Assembly: GCF_000003815.2 (NCBI RefSeq)
Contig: NC_049983.1
Location: 11,555,491-11,619,490, forward strand
Source of the DNA: Branchiostoma floridae
Lineage: Eukaryota; Chordata; Leptocardii; Amphioxiformes; Branchiostomatidae
Direction: 5' to 3'
Length of the DNA stretch: 64,000 bases
Under the pieces are notes generated by a model, which was given only the letters and a program-made list of their open reading frames with translations, ran no database searches and was not told the DNA's origin. Each line of letters starts with the position of its first letter. Positions within the stretch are counted from its first letter, which is position 1. Positions 23,774 to 35,398 of the stretch are shown in pieces. A program made the translations under genes and the position numbers.

Positions 23774-26700
23774 ATGGAGGAAGCTAGTGCTGGAGTTAAC
23801 CATGGTCCCGACTCTCTAGACGAGGATGGGACTAGGTAAGGTGAGGTGAAGTGAGGTATTATATAATAGTGCACCTTTCAGTTAGTCTACGATGGCTGGA
23901 GGGTAACCACAAGAATTAAAGCGCATGCCCTTAGATATAACGTTAGACACAGAAACACAGAAAGCGCCACAGACGACTTACGATATAACCCTGACTGATT
24001 CATCTCCTTGGAGATTAGGATTTACCCTCGTTACATCTGCTTAAAGATAAGTACTTCCGGTCTGGTGTGCGCGCCGGTGTTCCTGTGTGCGGTTTTCATT
24101 CCTGCCTCACAGTCACTGCCATGTCCGTGTTTGGGAACGATCTAGGTATGATGTCCCGCTGTCCGGAAATTTCCCGCATTTTCCACTTAACCACATTTCG
24201 GGTTAGACATACCATTTATGGGATACAAGTACATTTTCTTCACACAGAAGTTACTTTCTTGTCACCGTTTAGGCCAGCCTATTTCCAAACCGGGGCCCGG
24301 CCGGGCAGCTTTCGGAAAAGAAAAGTATGGCACTATACTACGCAAGCCTTAAAGAGAATATTCATGTGGATTATTTGTGTATACATTTCTATTTTTCGCC
24401 TCCATAAACAGACCGGCCGGGCCCCGGTTTGGAAGTGTGACGTTAGCCTAGACACTGGAAGAAGATAATTAAAACTGTCAAGAAATTAACTTCGTCATAG
24501 CTGTCTAATAGCATACAGCGAACATTGCAATATTTACCTTAGGTAAGCTTGCTAAAGCTTAACTGAACTGACGCTTGTGGTTACAAAGCAGGAATCGTGT
24601 GTTACGCACTAGGCGACTGCGCTAATAGAATGAGTCAAATCCAACAGTGATAGATAGATGTCAAAGCAATAAAAGGATGTGCTGTTCTATGGAACAAAGC
24701 ATGTGGCGTTCTATCACTTGTTGTTATGACGTTAGTAGGCTTGTTATGTTATGTTATTCGAGTCGTTGTCAACGACAAGATGTGGGCTAACGTGGCCGCC
24801 ATTATTGGTATCAGCAAGTCGGAGGAACAAACTAAGGTGGAAGATGACGTTAAGGACGTCCAGGTATCGTGGAAGAAGGCCAACAGAGACGGTATAAGTG
24901 CTGGTTTTAACTGGTGTAAATTATTGTGGGCTAAACCATCCATCGATACACGATGCCATGATGACAACTTCAGTGTAAAGTTGTTTCCGAAAAACGTAAT
25001 TTTTGCCTGATCATGCAACTTCAAAGGCATCATGAAAGTTTTATTAGTGCGAACTGGCTTTCGGTGATTCAGTTGAAGTAAATGTGTCTATTTGTTGTTG
25101 TGTACATATAAGAAAGGACGTTCTCATTGACGATAAGGCCGCATGCATACCTTTTTGTCCGTTAGGAGGCAGGCGGACCCCCATGGGTACGTACGTTCCA
25201 CCGGACGGCCAGCTACCCTACACACAGCTGGGTAAGTGGTGTACTCTGTGTTGTAGAGGGCATCTAATTGGTGCTTCAAAGAGAATAATTATGTCTTAGC
25301 TATAACTAGCTATAGGATATAATCAAAATACCGTTTATTTGTAACAACGAACAGCTGCTACGTTCTCACTCTTATTCAGTCACTCTCGCTCTATCACGTA
25401 ATCACTCTCGCTCAATCGCTCAATCATTCAATCAATCAATGAATCGTTCACTAGCTCACTCATTCATTCCTTCTCTCCTCCTTGTGAATCGACTTTAGAC
25501 TGCCTGCCAGGTCCTGCAGACTACAGCCCGAAGGTTGACCTGACCAAACCCCAGGCACCACAGTACTCTATCTCGGGCAAGCAGAGGCATCAGGGGGAAG
25601 GCGACAGTATGTAATTCTCTGCCTTTGATTTTAACGAAAGTAGAAAAAATTGTGAACTGTCGTCTAAATATATGTAACGTTACTGTCTGTCAAACTAGCT
25701 TCAATTGAAGGTATCAGTGCAGGGCTAGATCCAAAGCCTGCTATGTACGGTGAGGATAAGTTCTAGAACATCGCTATGGATTCTTGTTATCTCGTCTTAT
25801 TTGGTTCAACTTGTATATATAATTCACATTTCTTAGGCCATGGGCCCTATGCTACATGTCTACAGACCGTACTTTCAACTTGTATATATTCTCTGGCTAT
25901 ACATCCGAAGTTGTGCTGTTTCTCCTAGACCCCTGTCCAGCCGACTACGACACGATACATGACCTTGTGTGGAAGCGGCGCACCGTGACACTGAAGGAGA
26001 AGGGACGGACAGACCCGTACGACGTAAAACGTACGTTGCCCCTTACCTGTCAAAACGTCAAAAATTAACTCAAACTTCGTCTTCACAAAAGATTTTTATG
26101 CTTTATGCATACATGTATTTCAAAATCTTAGTGCATATTTCTTGTTTTACAGCTGAAAAACACGTGACCTGCAGTCTAGGTCCGGCCACTTACGTCGTGC
26201 GTAGTCGGGAAACCGGGACCAAGGGACCGAAGTTCAGCATTCAATCCCGCGGGCCGCACGGCGTGAACCCCGGCTACCCCGACCTGCGCGTCCAGCCTGT
26301 GGACACTCATGGTACGGTATCTGTCTGTATATCTGTATCTATATAGCCGGTATAACCGGCCTTCGGCGTAACACACCAGTAGCTGTCAACCACATCATCT
26401 ATACAAACATTATAAACATTACTGTGATTCATCATCAATAACAAACGTCATTTACTAGCATCTGAAAGTATTCGTCTCCATCTTCTTGGTTCTCGCTTCT
26501 CACACACTGACTGAAGCATAAAACTTTATAACGTTACAACAGCACACCTAATCATATCCGCAGTGCTAGTCATTTATGTAAAAACAAACTATTGAAAGTT
26601 ATCCAATCACTGATATTTCTGTGATTCTGTAGGATTCAAGACCCCTGGTCTAAGTTACCGTCCAAACTCCCGGTACTGGGGCCGCGGACCCAAGCCTTCT

Positions 26701-29700
26701 ATGGGCCAGGCTATCGCCCAGAGATTCCCTGACGGGCCAGGTTGGTTTAACTTTCTAATATTTTTTATTTCATTTTTATCATTTCATTATCATTCGGTTT
26801 TAAAGTACTGTCTTTTCCAGCACAGAATAACTGTGAGAGTTGATATCTGCAAAAAAAAAAAAAACAACTTCCATATACCACATCGCACATCGTATAGTTT
26901 TGTGGTCCTCACACCTTAGTACGTTTGAAGCCGTTTAATTGCATACCATTTTGCCAGTGTATTTCGTGCAATTATGCGGGCTGTGCGACAATGCGAAGCC
27001 ATCCAGCTGGACAGCACTGGTTTGAGATTTTGAGATTCCGTGCAATTAACAGAAGTTTGCGGTAATCCCTTGGGCGATTAACTGGTTTCTACTGTAGAAC
27101 CTGCATCTGCACTAAGTCCCAACCTTTAAACTCGTCTTCAGGGTCGGGGACAATGGTAGGTTTCCAACACCTCTAGTCGTTCTAGTCCTCAGAACTAGAC
27201 TATTGTAGCTGTATTCATAGATTAAGAACATTCCTGTCACCACGTGCAGGTCCGGCAGAATACACCATAAGGGACGTTCGGTACATGCCGTGTTACTCTC
27301 TCGCCAAGCGGCTGCCCGACCTAACTCCGGTGCCGGGGAAGGAAGGGCCTCCTCCCAACAGCTACGACTTGGGCACGACGGTCGGCACAGGGGTGTCCAC
27401 GTCACTACGGAGCAGGCACGACATTAAGAAGAGTGAGTCACCAAGACGACGTGAAACTATAGAAATTGTCAGACAAAGTCAAACTATATGAGAATCAACA
27501 ATGTACTATTTAGTAAATAGGATCCTCTCATCAAGTACAGTCGTCAGACTCGCCACATAAACAGCACACCAAGTTCTGAGAAGTTTATTTGTTAGATGCT
27601 ACATGCTAGATATCAACAGTGCACTGTATTCTCAACAATACCCTTCGGGAAAGCTCAAGCAATACAGACTGCATAAATGCACAAAAATGTAGTTTTGACA
27701 TCGGTTGTTGTTCAAATGGCACCCCCATGTATAAATGATCAACTAAAAGATTCTGACGGTCAGGGATCATTGTATGAATTGTAAAAGAAATGCTATTTTT
27801 ACGCTTAGTAGTGAATTGCAAGTAGGTTTCCACATAATGTCATTTTCCTCCCTTACTTCAGAGGATTACACACCGAGTCCCAACACCTACGTCCCTCGGG
27901 AGCGGTGGCACCTGGCTCCCACCGCACAGCTGACATACCGGTGGTTTGAGCCGAAAGGTAAGGATAACTAGGCCGGTATGCGTCCTATCCTAGCTCTGCT
28001 TCGCTCCCATGGTCACTTCTGTGTAGAATAGTCTGGCCCCAACACCGCGAATCACTACTGAGGTTGACCTCTACGTGTTCACGATGACCACTTCAGCACC
28101 AAGGACAGCGCTGGTGCCTGTTTATACAGTAGAAGCCGCGCCGTTTATTTGCACACCCGTCTGCCAGCAAATTTCGTGCAGTTATTCCGGTGGTGCAGAA
28201 AAGCGATGTTATCATCATCATCATCATCATCCTTTATTGATTTCAACATAGCAGACATAATACCAGCCTGAATAGCGTTGAAATTTACAACATAAAAACC
28301 GTATATATACAATAAGAAACAATATACTTAAGTAGTAAACAACATCTCCGACGTTAAGTAGCCATTGTTACTGCCTACATGTCTACAGTCTTGTTGTACA
28401 GCTTGATAGCTGTGTGCAGGAAAGAGTTCTGAAGTCTTTTAGTTCTAGCTGGGGGGATGGAGAAAGTGTTTTTGTTTCTCAGTGATCGTCCCGTGGCAGT
28501 TGATCTGGAAGGTGGAACCATGTCGTGTAGGGGATGGTCAACATCCAACATTTGTGTGAAAAGTTTGACAGCTGCATCCTCGCGTCGCGACTGGAGGGTG
28601 GGTAGGTCGGGCACATCGCGCCTGCCCGCTCGGCTGATGATCCGTAGAGCCCGCTGTTGGACTCTCTGCATTGCGCGTTCCTGTTCCTTGCTGCAGCCTA
28701 CAAGGAGGACATTACCGTACTCGAGGACTGGGCGCACGAGGGACACGTAGATAGTCACTAGGTCGGCGACACTGGTCCCTTGCTTTGCAAGTAGTCTCAA
28801 GAAGTGTAGTCTACGGGAGGCTTTAGTAACCATTGAGGTTACTTGTTCTTGCAGGGTGAGATTTTTGTCCAAGATGAAGCCCAGACCTTTTGCGGACGCG
28901 ACCCACGGAACGCACACACCCCCAAGGGTTAACCTTGGTGGGCTGGGAACGGATCTGCAGACACAGATTATCCAGCTGTACCGCACCACCACGGGACTTG
29001 GGGATTCCGTGCAACTGCAATTAACAAAAGTGTGCGTTCGTTGTGCTATTAACTGGCGTTTAATGTATCCGCTCGTCTTTTCTTCCAGCCGAGACCAGGC
29101 CCAGTCCCACCGACCACACCATCACCAAGGCCAACTGCAGGAAGGGCCCGTCCTACTCCATGGCCAAGAGGATGGCTCCATGCTGGCCGGACGTGTTGAA
29201 CTATCCCAGTAAGGGTACGTCAGCTGAGTGCCCTCTAGTACACGTTGTGTGTAATGTAAGCGACGTAACTATTCAAGGCTGGAATTATTTATCAGCAAAC
29301 GAGAGTTCATCCCGGAACAGTTCTGTCAAAGGCATTAATATAAATACCGAAGGTTTTCAGCTTCGTCTCAAGACAACAAAAACCTTCACAAGACTGTGGT
29401 CATTTAAGTCTATTCTTTCGCGGGGTTCTGTTTTTCTGTTGGGAAAGGATATAACTTAACGTTAACGCCGAAGTCAGGAAAAGGTAACACATATACGTAG
29501 TGCTGTAAAACTGACTTATACATGTATTCCAAAGGAACACATCCACACTAGATCTTTTGACCATCCAAGCACATGCGGCAAATGTTCGGCTAAGGCAAAT
29601 CGTTAGATAAAATAGTATTTACGTTTGCAGTGAAAGGTGACGTCCCTGGCCCCGGGAACTACAACCTGCCCAGCTTCCTGACGAATGACGGCACGGCACA

Positions 29701-31690
29701 CTCCATTGGCAGGCGGCCTGCCTCGTCTAAAGGTTAGTTTTGATTATACATGGGATTTTTCAAGTAAATAAGAACTACTTCAAACCCTGCATATATGTAG
29801 CCGCGTCGAAAACGCTGACAGACTACGGGGGGAATCATGTCTTCTATGGTCATGGTTATTTGAAGGCTTAATCAAATAAGAAAATCACTTTTGTTTTAAC
29901 ACCAATTTGATAAGCTTCGCAAAAGTCACGTCTGCCTTTTAATCCGACTAGACTACATGGAGCCATACCTAAGATCACCTAAATCTCCTTAAAATTCATG
30001 TTCTTCAAACAGTACTCTACTCATTATGTTCTAATCTTTTCTCTTAATTCAGCCCGTCGCGTCATGGAGTGCCTAGACTAAACTTGTTCTACGGATGGTG
30101 TATTTTTAATAGATAAGCAACAACATCGTGTTCTTAGTTTTGTTGCACATAATGCATGTTGTTTTCCCCCTGACAGACGACAGGCCTGGTCCAACCCACT
30201 ACAACCTGCCGGAGCGCCCGCCTCACGCCAAGAGCGCGCCTCGGTACTCCATGGGTCAGAGAGTCCACCCTCCCGACAGTACGTACAGATAAAACAAGTT
30301 TGTGGCATATCTATGGTTTACGGCTATACTTAAGTGCACATTGCACAATCTAAAAAGTTTCTGATTTCGTTAATGTTTGAAATAAACTTTAGTTCTACGG
30401 CTAAAAAACTAGCCTCCTCCGCATACTGCTTTTATTTTATGTGGGTGGAGGCGCTTGTTCATTCCTTTGGGTTAGGTTCTCTAATTGGAAAAAAAGTCAG
30501 TGTGTTGAGCAGAAAATGTAAAATAAGTGTCTTGAGCAGAAAAATAGGTGTGTTGCACATTGTTGCTATCGGCCACGGTACTCTAATGTTGGGAGTTTGC
30601 TGGGAAAGGTACCTTGTCTAGAAAAGTAGTTTGCCGTGGAAGAAAGTTTCCCCCCGTCTCGAATCCTAAAAAGACTAGTCCTGTAGTTCCTCTATTTTGT
30701 TGTTCGCATTTTGGCTGCATTACGTCATGGCAAATGCATCGAATATATTAGTATTATATGTTACAGACTTATCACACTATATCATGGTGATATCTTATTC
30801 CGTAAACGTGTGTTTCTTCCAGACAAAGTCGGCCCCGGACCGGCGGCCTATTCTCCACGACTCCCGACTGGTGGCGCTCCCAAGTACAGCATGGGAGGGA
30901 GGAAGAAAGCCGCGAAAAGTAAGCCTGTAAACCTTTGGAGATGATTAGTCTTCGTGTTCTTTTAACAAGGATGCTAGTTTCTGACAATAACCCCCCTTTT
31001 ACGTTGGGGAAGATGAATGAAGAACGCACTCAGTTAACCCAAAGACGTTATATAACGCACTCAGTTAATCCTCTTAGTAAATCGTCGAAAAGCCCGTGAG
31101 ATCACTCATATTGACTGGACTCTGTAAATGAGTTGGGCAACAACTCAAGCTTTTGTTCAGTGCCAAAACGCCGCTCTCTATTTTAGCTGAGCCTGCTAGA
31201 TCCTTACAGACAATCAGGCCAGTGTCTGTTCAGACTGTTATTTGACACGAAGAAACCACACGCTCTTAGATGTTGCACGCTATCCTCGCGTGTCTGGCAG
31301 GCGACAAGAGAACTTCGTTGTCTTTTGTCTGACTTCTTCTGAAACACGCGAGTTGTGTCGACCCTCTAGAGAGTTACGGCTTATGAGTCCATGCTATTGA
31401 TCTGTCGGTTGTCTCTGAAGGAGTCGATTATTCTCCATTTTTGGACAGAAAAATGTCGTCTTTCGCCGCCCACTGGAGTATAAGCTTAACGTTTGAAGCT
31501 AATTACTCACCAATTACACCAATTTTCCCTCACAGAGGAGCTGACTCCCGGACCAGACACTTATACGGTGAGGAAAGGGCAGGCCGCGAGAGGGACGACT
31601 CTGGGCCCCAAAGTCACGCTCAAAGGCCGCCCGAGCCCATGGCTCTACTCTGGGTTTTCCAACATGGCGAGGGTGCAACCCGACTGTTAA
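23774..31690 (+). CDS. SHIPPO/STPGR-repeat protein (ODF3/CIMAP-like), complete, 14 exons
   Basis: Exons are 23774-23835, 25113-25231, 25499-25606, 25699-25749, 25929-26030, 26153-26311, 26633-26740, 27250-27432, 27862-27957, 29089-29208, 29631-29732, 30177-30278, 30823-30918 and 31536-31690, totalling 1563 nt (520 aa). Every junction has GT/AG and keeps frame. Repeated Pro-Gly-Pro units such as LPGPADYSP, VPGPGNYNLP, RPGPTHYNLP, VGPGPAAYSP and TPGPDTYTV, each followed by a PxYSMG-type half, are the SHIPPO/STPGR signature of outer dense fibre 3 proteins, now called ciliary microtubule-associated proteins. Such proteins decorate axonemal or sperm-tail microtubules. Human ODF3 is about 254 aa, so this one is about twice as long. 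Exons 3-13 are all phase 1-1 with lengths divisible by three, roughly one repeat each. Exon 1 is the least certain exon; its phase-2 end fits exon 2. The exact family orthologue (ODF3, STPG1/2) is not resolved. Confidence 0.88.
24271..24450. mobile_element. GC-tipped MITE, copy 1 (STPGR gene intron 1)
   Basis: TTCCAAACCGGGGCCCGGCC at 24283 onward is the exact complement of the right arm ending at 24434. The outer right end CGTTAGCCTA shares CTAACGTCAC...TTCC (opposite strand) with a second copy at 59092-59307. The interior of about 100 bp is AT-rich with no coding capacity. A short open frame across it is incidental. Confidence 0.65.
25370..25480. repeat. Degenerate CTCACTCAATCATT low-complexity tract
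   Basis: Irregular runs of CAATCATTCAATCAATCAAT, preceded and followed by CACTCTCGCTC-type units, in STPGR gene intron 2 just before the exon 3 acceptor. It probably arose by slippage. Confidence 0.6.
26918..27097. mobile_element. CAGTAGAA-type MITE, uninterrupted copy
   Basis: The right end TTCTACTGTAG (27087-27097) and inner right sequence GCGATTAACTGG match in inverse the GAAGCCGTTTAATTGCA of the left side. The core GTGCAATTA / TTCCGTGCAATTAACAG is shared with a split copy at 28125-29071. Size about 180 bp, non-coding, in STPGR gene intron 7. CAGT-type ends suggest a Tc1/mariner or pogo-like origin (inference). Confidence 0.55.
28211..28231. repeat. (ATC)n microsatellite, the 3' tail of the retrotransposon
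   Basis: Seven ATC/TCA units adjoin the AATAAAG-like end of the CR1-type element, read on the minus strand as (GAT)n. It marks the 3' junction of the insertion. Confidence 0.7.
28375..28968 (-). pseudogene. Reverse transcriptase C-terminal fragment (CR1-like)
   Basis: The peptide includes SAKGLGFILDKNLTLQEQV, LVRPVLEYGNVL and MQRVQQRALRII, the usual C-terminal thumb region of non-LTR reverse transcriptases (the pattern YVRPxLEY...xxVQxRAxRxI). The frame stays open for about 200 codons and ends at 28375. The catalytic FADD-containing part and the endonuclease are missing through 5' truncation, so it cannot be autonomous. The intact frame suggests a fairly recent insertion. Confidence 0.75.
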
Positions 31691-31801
31691 ACTATGTAAT
31701 AATAACGAGATTTCAAATGACTTTGTCCTTTTTAGGAAATACAAATAACGAGCTAAGACGAAATTTATGATGTGAATATGGAACCACAAGTTGTGATTTG
31801 A

Positions 31802-31807
31802 AATAAA
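31802..31807 (+). terminator. Polyadenylation signal of the STPGR gene
   Basis: AATAAA lies 112 nt after the TAA stop at 31688-31690, giving a short 3' UTR. Confidence 0.6.
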
Positions 31808-31829
31808 GACTTAAGGAACAAAAGTCAGG

Positions 31830-34800
31830 GTTGAAATAGATCGGTGATGTTCTTCACGAGAGGAAAGTTGGGAAAGAAATGAAGAGGGAGAGAGTTGCTA
31901 AAAGACAAACAGAGACGGCGACATAAACAAGTTTCCAGCCCAGAAGAACACAGGAAATGGGAAGAAATAAAATATTTGAAATCCACGCCGGTATTGATAC
32001 AAGATCTCACCACTCAGAAAGCGGGAATGTGTTGTTTTCTTCCAAACCAAGCTAGGCATTTAGAGTTGACATCATGACATTACGTCAGCTTTCAAATATG
32101 AAGAGCTCCCCTGTTGTGCTTCCCGCCGATGACGTCAACTGAAATGTCATCTCCAAAGGGTGCTATGGTCAGCTACAATGTCGTCTTAAATACGGTGGAA
32201 ACCTGTAGAACAACAACGTACTTAACAACATTAACATTTGCATAAAGAAACACGTATTCCAACGGCGTGTTCGGCGGATTCAACGAAGCAGTTGTCACGC
32301 ACATTGGTTCCTTTATATCTTCTTCGCTATTGATTGTTGTAAAACTGGGTCTAGCTCAAGCGTCATGACTCATGGCCCTGAGCCAATGACAATAGCGCCG
32401 TCTAGCGGCCAGATTAGCATATTGCATATCTGAAATGAGGATCGGATGTGAAAGGTCTCAAAGCATAGGTGGACAGGCAAAACAATCGAACAAAGTCATT
32501 CATAAAACGTTTCTTCTTCTTTAATTTGAAACTCTGTCATACTGTGGACTACTGGGCAACATTGAAATCAGTCTTTTACATTACAAAAATGCTTCCTTCA
32601 AGCATACATATTCCTCTTCATAATATAACGCTCATGTCAATAACAATATTGCTGATGAAAATACTTGTAGTGGTACTTAAAGTATGGTCTGCACTTATTG
32701 TAAACCAACGTACTCCATATCCTTTCCTATTCTAGGGCAATGCTCCAGTCCAAAACATCTCTCATTTTTAATGGATGGGAGACTGGGGATTGCTGACTAT
32801 TCTGAAATGGACATTAAGTATGTAGTTATACCTTAAAGCAGTGCAGACAAAAACATGGAACAATTGTATCTCAAAGATACTTCATGTATAAAACATACAA
32901 CTCTCCTGGCATAACACTGAAAGCTGGGGAGGCGTCTTGAGACAAGCCTTAACATCATAATACTGTTCCTTAAACATACAACAAAACACCTATTGCAGTG
33001 TCTTCCCATCTCATTCCTTCTCCCATATGCTGACATTACTGGTGATATTGTATGAGAGGGCTACAGATTAACATAGTCCGATGAAAAAGCACTTTAACAG
33101 AAGATTAATCTGAAGCTCTGAGTCAATTTCAATACACAGTGAATGGTATGGATACATGCAGCAAACATTTTGGTTTATAACATTACAATGGCACCACGAC
33201 TCATCAAAAACAATTTTCAAATTCACTGAGACCAACACACAGTATATAATGCAGCAGCTTTTAGCCCATGTGCTTTTGAAACATACAAGATGCCAGTCCA
33301 CTTTGCAATTGATCAGACCACAACCAAACGACCTCATTTTGTCAGAGTTCTGGTTTAGGACTAAGTGTATATGAACAAACATATTCTCTTTTGCAAAAAT
33401 TCCCTTTCAGATACAAACTTTTGGTTAAGATTGTTCATCACTGTCATATGATATGCTTTATGATTTTCATGGCACACATCACAGAGTGTCTACAGCATAC
33501 CATTGTGCAAAGCATTGTGCAACAAATTGAATAGAAAACAATTGAGGGGTTTAAATACAAACATATATGACATAAGAATCAGCTATTGGGAAGACTTCAA
33601 CTCTCTGACAAGACGGAAAATTCTCATTTGTATATTCCCCTGACAATGATGCAGACTGGAGACAATAGTTAGTTACATGTATAAGCTCAAACAAACCTGA
33701 CATAGCAAGGGCACTGTAAATTACAAGAACCAAGACATAGGTCTGTTGCTATGTTCTTTTTGTAAGCTTTTGTTAAGTGTCTGTCCTTAAGCCTGTCACC
33801 AAAAGTTCACCTCATGTTGCTGTGTATTACTAGTATCATTTGAGGAACACCTACAGCTTTTGTATGTATTTCCACTTTTGTGATGAGTAGCCTGGACTCG
33901 AGAGGAATTTGTAGCTTTTCCATATATGTAAATGACCCATTTAGTAATGATATGCCTCAAAACCCCAAATATTTCTTTAGCCGAAATCTTTGGTATACAT
34001 TACTTGGTAGGAGTTTCACGTGTATCTGACCACCAGGGACTTAATGCAAGCTGCGAAATAGATGTCATTCTTTGCCTTTGCAAATGCTGTGTTCCTTCTT
34101 GAAATCCTGCACACATGCCATTTACTATGCTACATGCATACAGAAAGGCAATGGCCCTGAGGTGTTGCCAAAATGCAGCGATTTCTGTTACGTCCCTTTT
34201 CCACTGGAGACTGCGACCTCTGAGCGACCAAAGACTATAAATTTCATAGATAAAGAACAATTTTTTAAAATGTGTTATATCTTATTTTATTCTTTTAAAT
34301 CACACTTTTACATCTGGTGTCATTCTCCAATTATGAAATCTGGGGTCACGAAAATCCAATTTCGGTCACACAGTGATCACCATCTAGTGAAAAAGGGGCC
34401 TTATATTCATATTTTCTTCCTGTATCACAATATTCCTCATCAACTGCAGAGCTACATGACCTTTTTCTCTCAATGGATATAGAAAATTATTTATAGATTT
34501 ACGGTATATGGAGAAACTACAGTAGGTATACATATGAAGAGTTTTGCTGTGTCAGAATTGTGCTTGTACAGGGCAGATCCACCATTTTCAAACTGGCAGC
34601 AGGTATTGTGTACTTTTTTCTTGAGCTTTTCCCACACCGAGGTATTTCCTATTATTTTGGATTGGTGGTATCTGAAGACAAATCCCAGAGTTCTTGAGAA
34701 GAAGATGACAATTTTGTTTCAGACTTCAGAAGATTTTTGAAGTTCAAAAACATGCAACATAGCAATTGAGCTTGTTACAACCTCAAGTCAATTTGTAGAG

Positions 34801-35398
34801 AAAACCAAACCATGCTTCAACAAAATGGCTAACTTGAATAACTTGTAGAATTAGAGATTTCTGGTGCATTTTCCTCTTCTGTGTCAAACATGAGAACATT
34901 AATCTTAAGTCTGCATCTCAACAAAGAGACAAGGGAGCCAGGTAACTAACAACAAAATCTACCAACAAGGGCAATATGCATTACTCTATGTGACAGTTTT
35001 AGTTTCTCATCATTATCTTTAAGCATGGTTCTTACGTCTGTGTACTGTGTACACTGCACTTTTCTAGCTGGAAGGCAGCAGTATGGGCTTACGTGTATGG
35101 CTAGCAGCAGTGTGGGCTGAGTTATCAACATGTTGATGTCAATCCTAAAGGTCAACAGCAAATACGTATGTACTCATGGGACTCCAGAAACTCTGCCAAA
35201 TGTGCCACCATCATGCGACCAGGTGTAGAATGGAACTTGGAAACCCCCTTTCAATTTAATCTGACCCGGGGGTCAGGGAGCGTGGTGCACGGCAGGGGTG
35301 GTGGGGCACATCCTTGTGCTGAGGTGGTGTTGTAGAAGAGGTGGAGATGGTGATGAGGGTGGAAGGAGGGAGATGGTCTAACAGAGGAAGGCAAGCTC
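31830..35398. other. Convergent region and probable ARIH2 3' UTR
   Basis: No coding exons were found. The part to the right, from 35398 downward, should be the ARIH2 3' UTR on the minus strand. TTTAAT near 32520 on the plus strand reads ATTAAA on the minus strand and is a possible signal for its end, about 0.7 kb from the end of the opposing gene. Sequence is AT-rich, with no repeats recognised. Confidence 0.4.

Larger units (their letters stand above)
28206..28968 (-). mobile_element. 5'-truncated CR1/L2-type non-LTR retrotransposon
   Basis: On the minus strand this carries the C-terminal end of a reverse transcriptase open frame followed by a 3' UTR of about 150 bp, AATAAAG, and a (GAT)n tail. 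The short tandem-repeat tail, instead of poly(A), and severe 5' truncation are typical of CR1/L2-clade elements. It lies in STPGR gene intron 9, antisense to the gene, inside an older MITE. Confidence 0.75.
28125..29071. mobile_element. CAGTAGAA-type MITE split by a CR1-like insertion
   Basis: The left part (28125-28205) begins TACAGTAGAAGCCG and contains TTTCGTGCAGTTATTCC. The right part (about 28969-29071) contains CCAGCTGTACCGCACCACC, GGATTCCGTGCAACTGCAA and GCTATTAACTGGCG. Laid end to end they match the uninterrupted copy at 26918-27097 in order, and the roughly 760 bp between them is a retrotransposon fragment. The MITE is therefore older than that insertion. Confidence 0.6.

Noticed and set aside
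24067-24468. 133-codon plus-strand open frame in STPGR gene intron 1
   Set aside because: Most of it runs across a GC-tipped MITE, and no family resemblance is seen.
24762-24776. Palindrome GTCGTTGTCAACGAC in STPGR gene intron 1, considered as an RFX X-box for a ciliary gene
   Set aside because: It does not match the GTNRCC-N-RGYAAC pattern and is about 1 kb downstream of the start codon.
32130-32137. TGACGTCA CRE palindrome in the convergent region
   Set aside because: It lies between two gene 3' ends, without any sign of a promoter.
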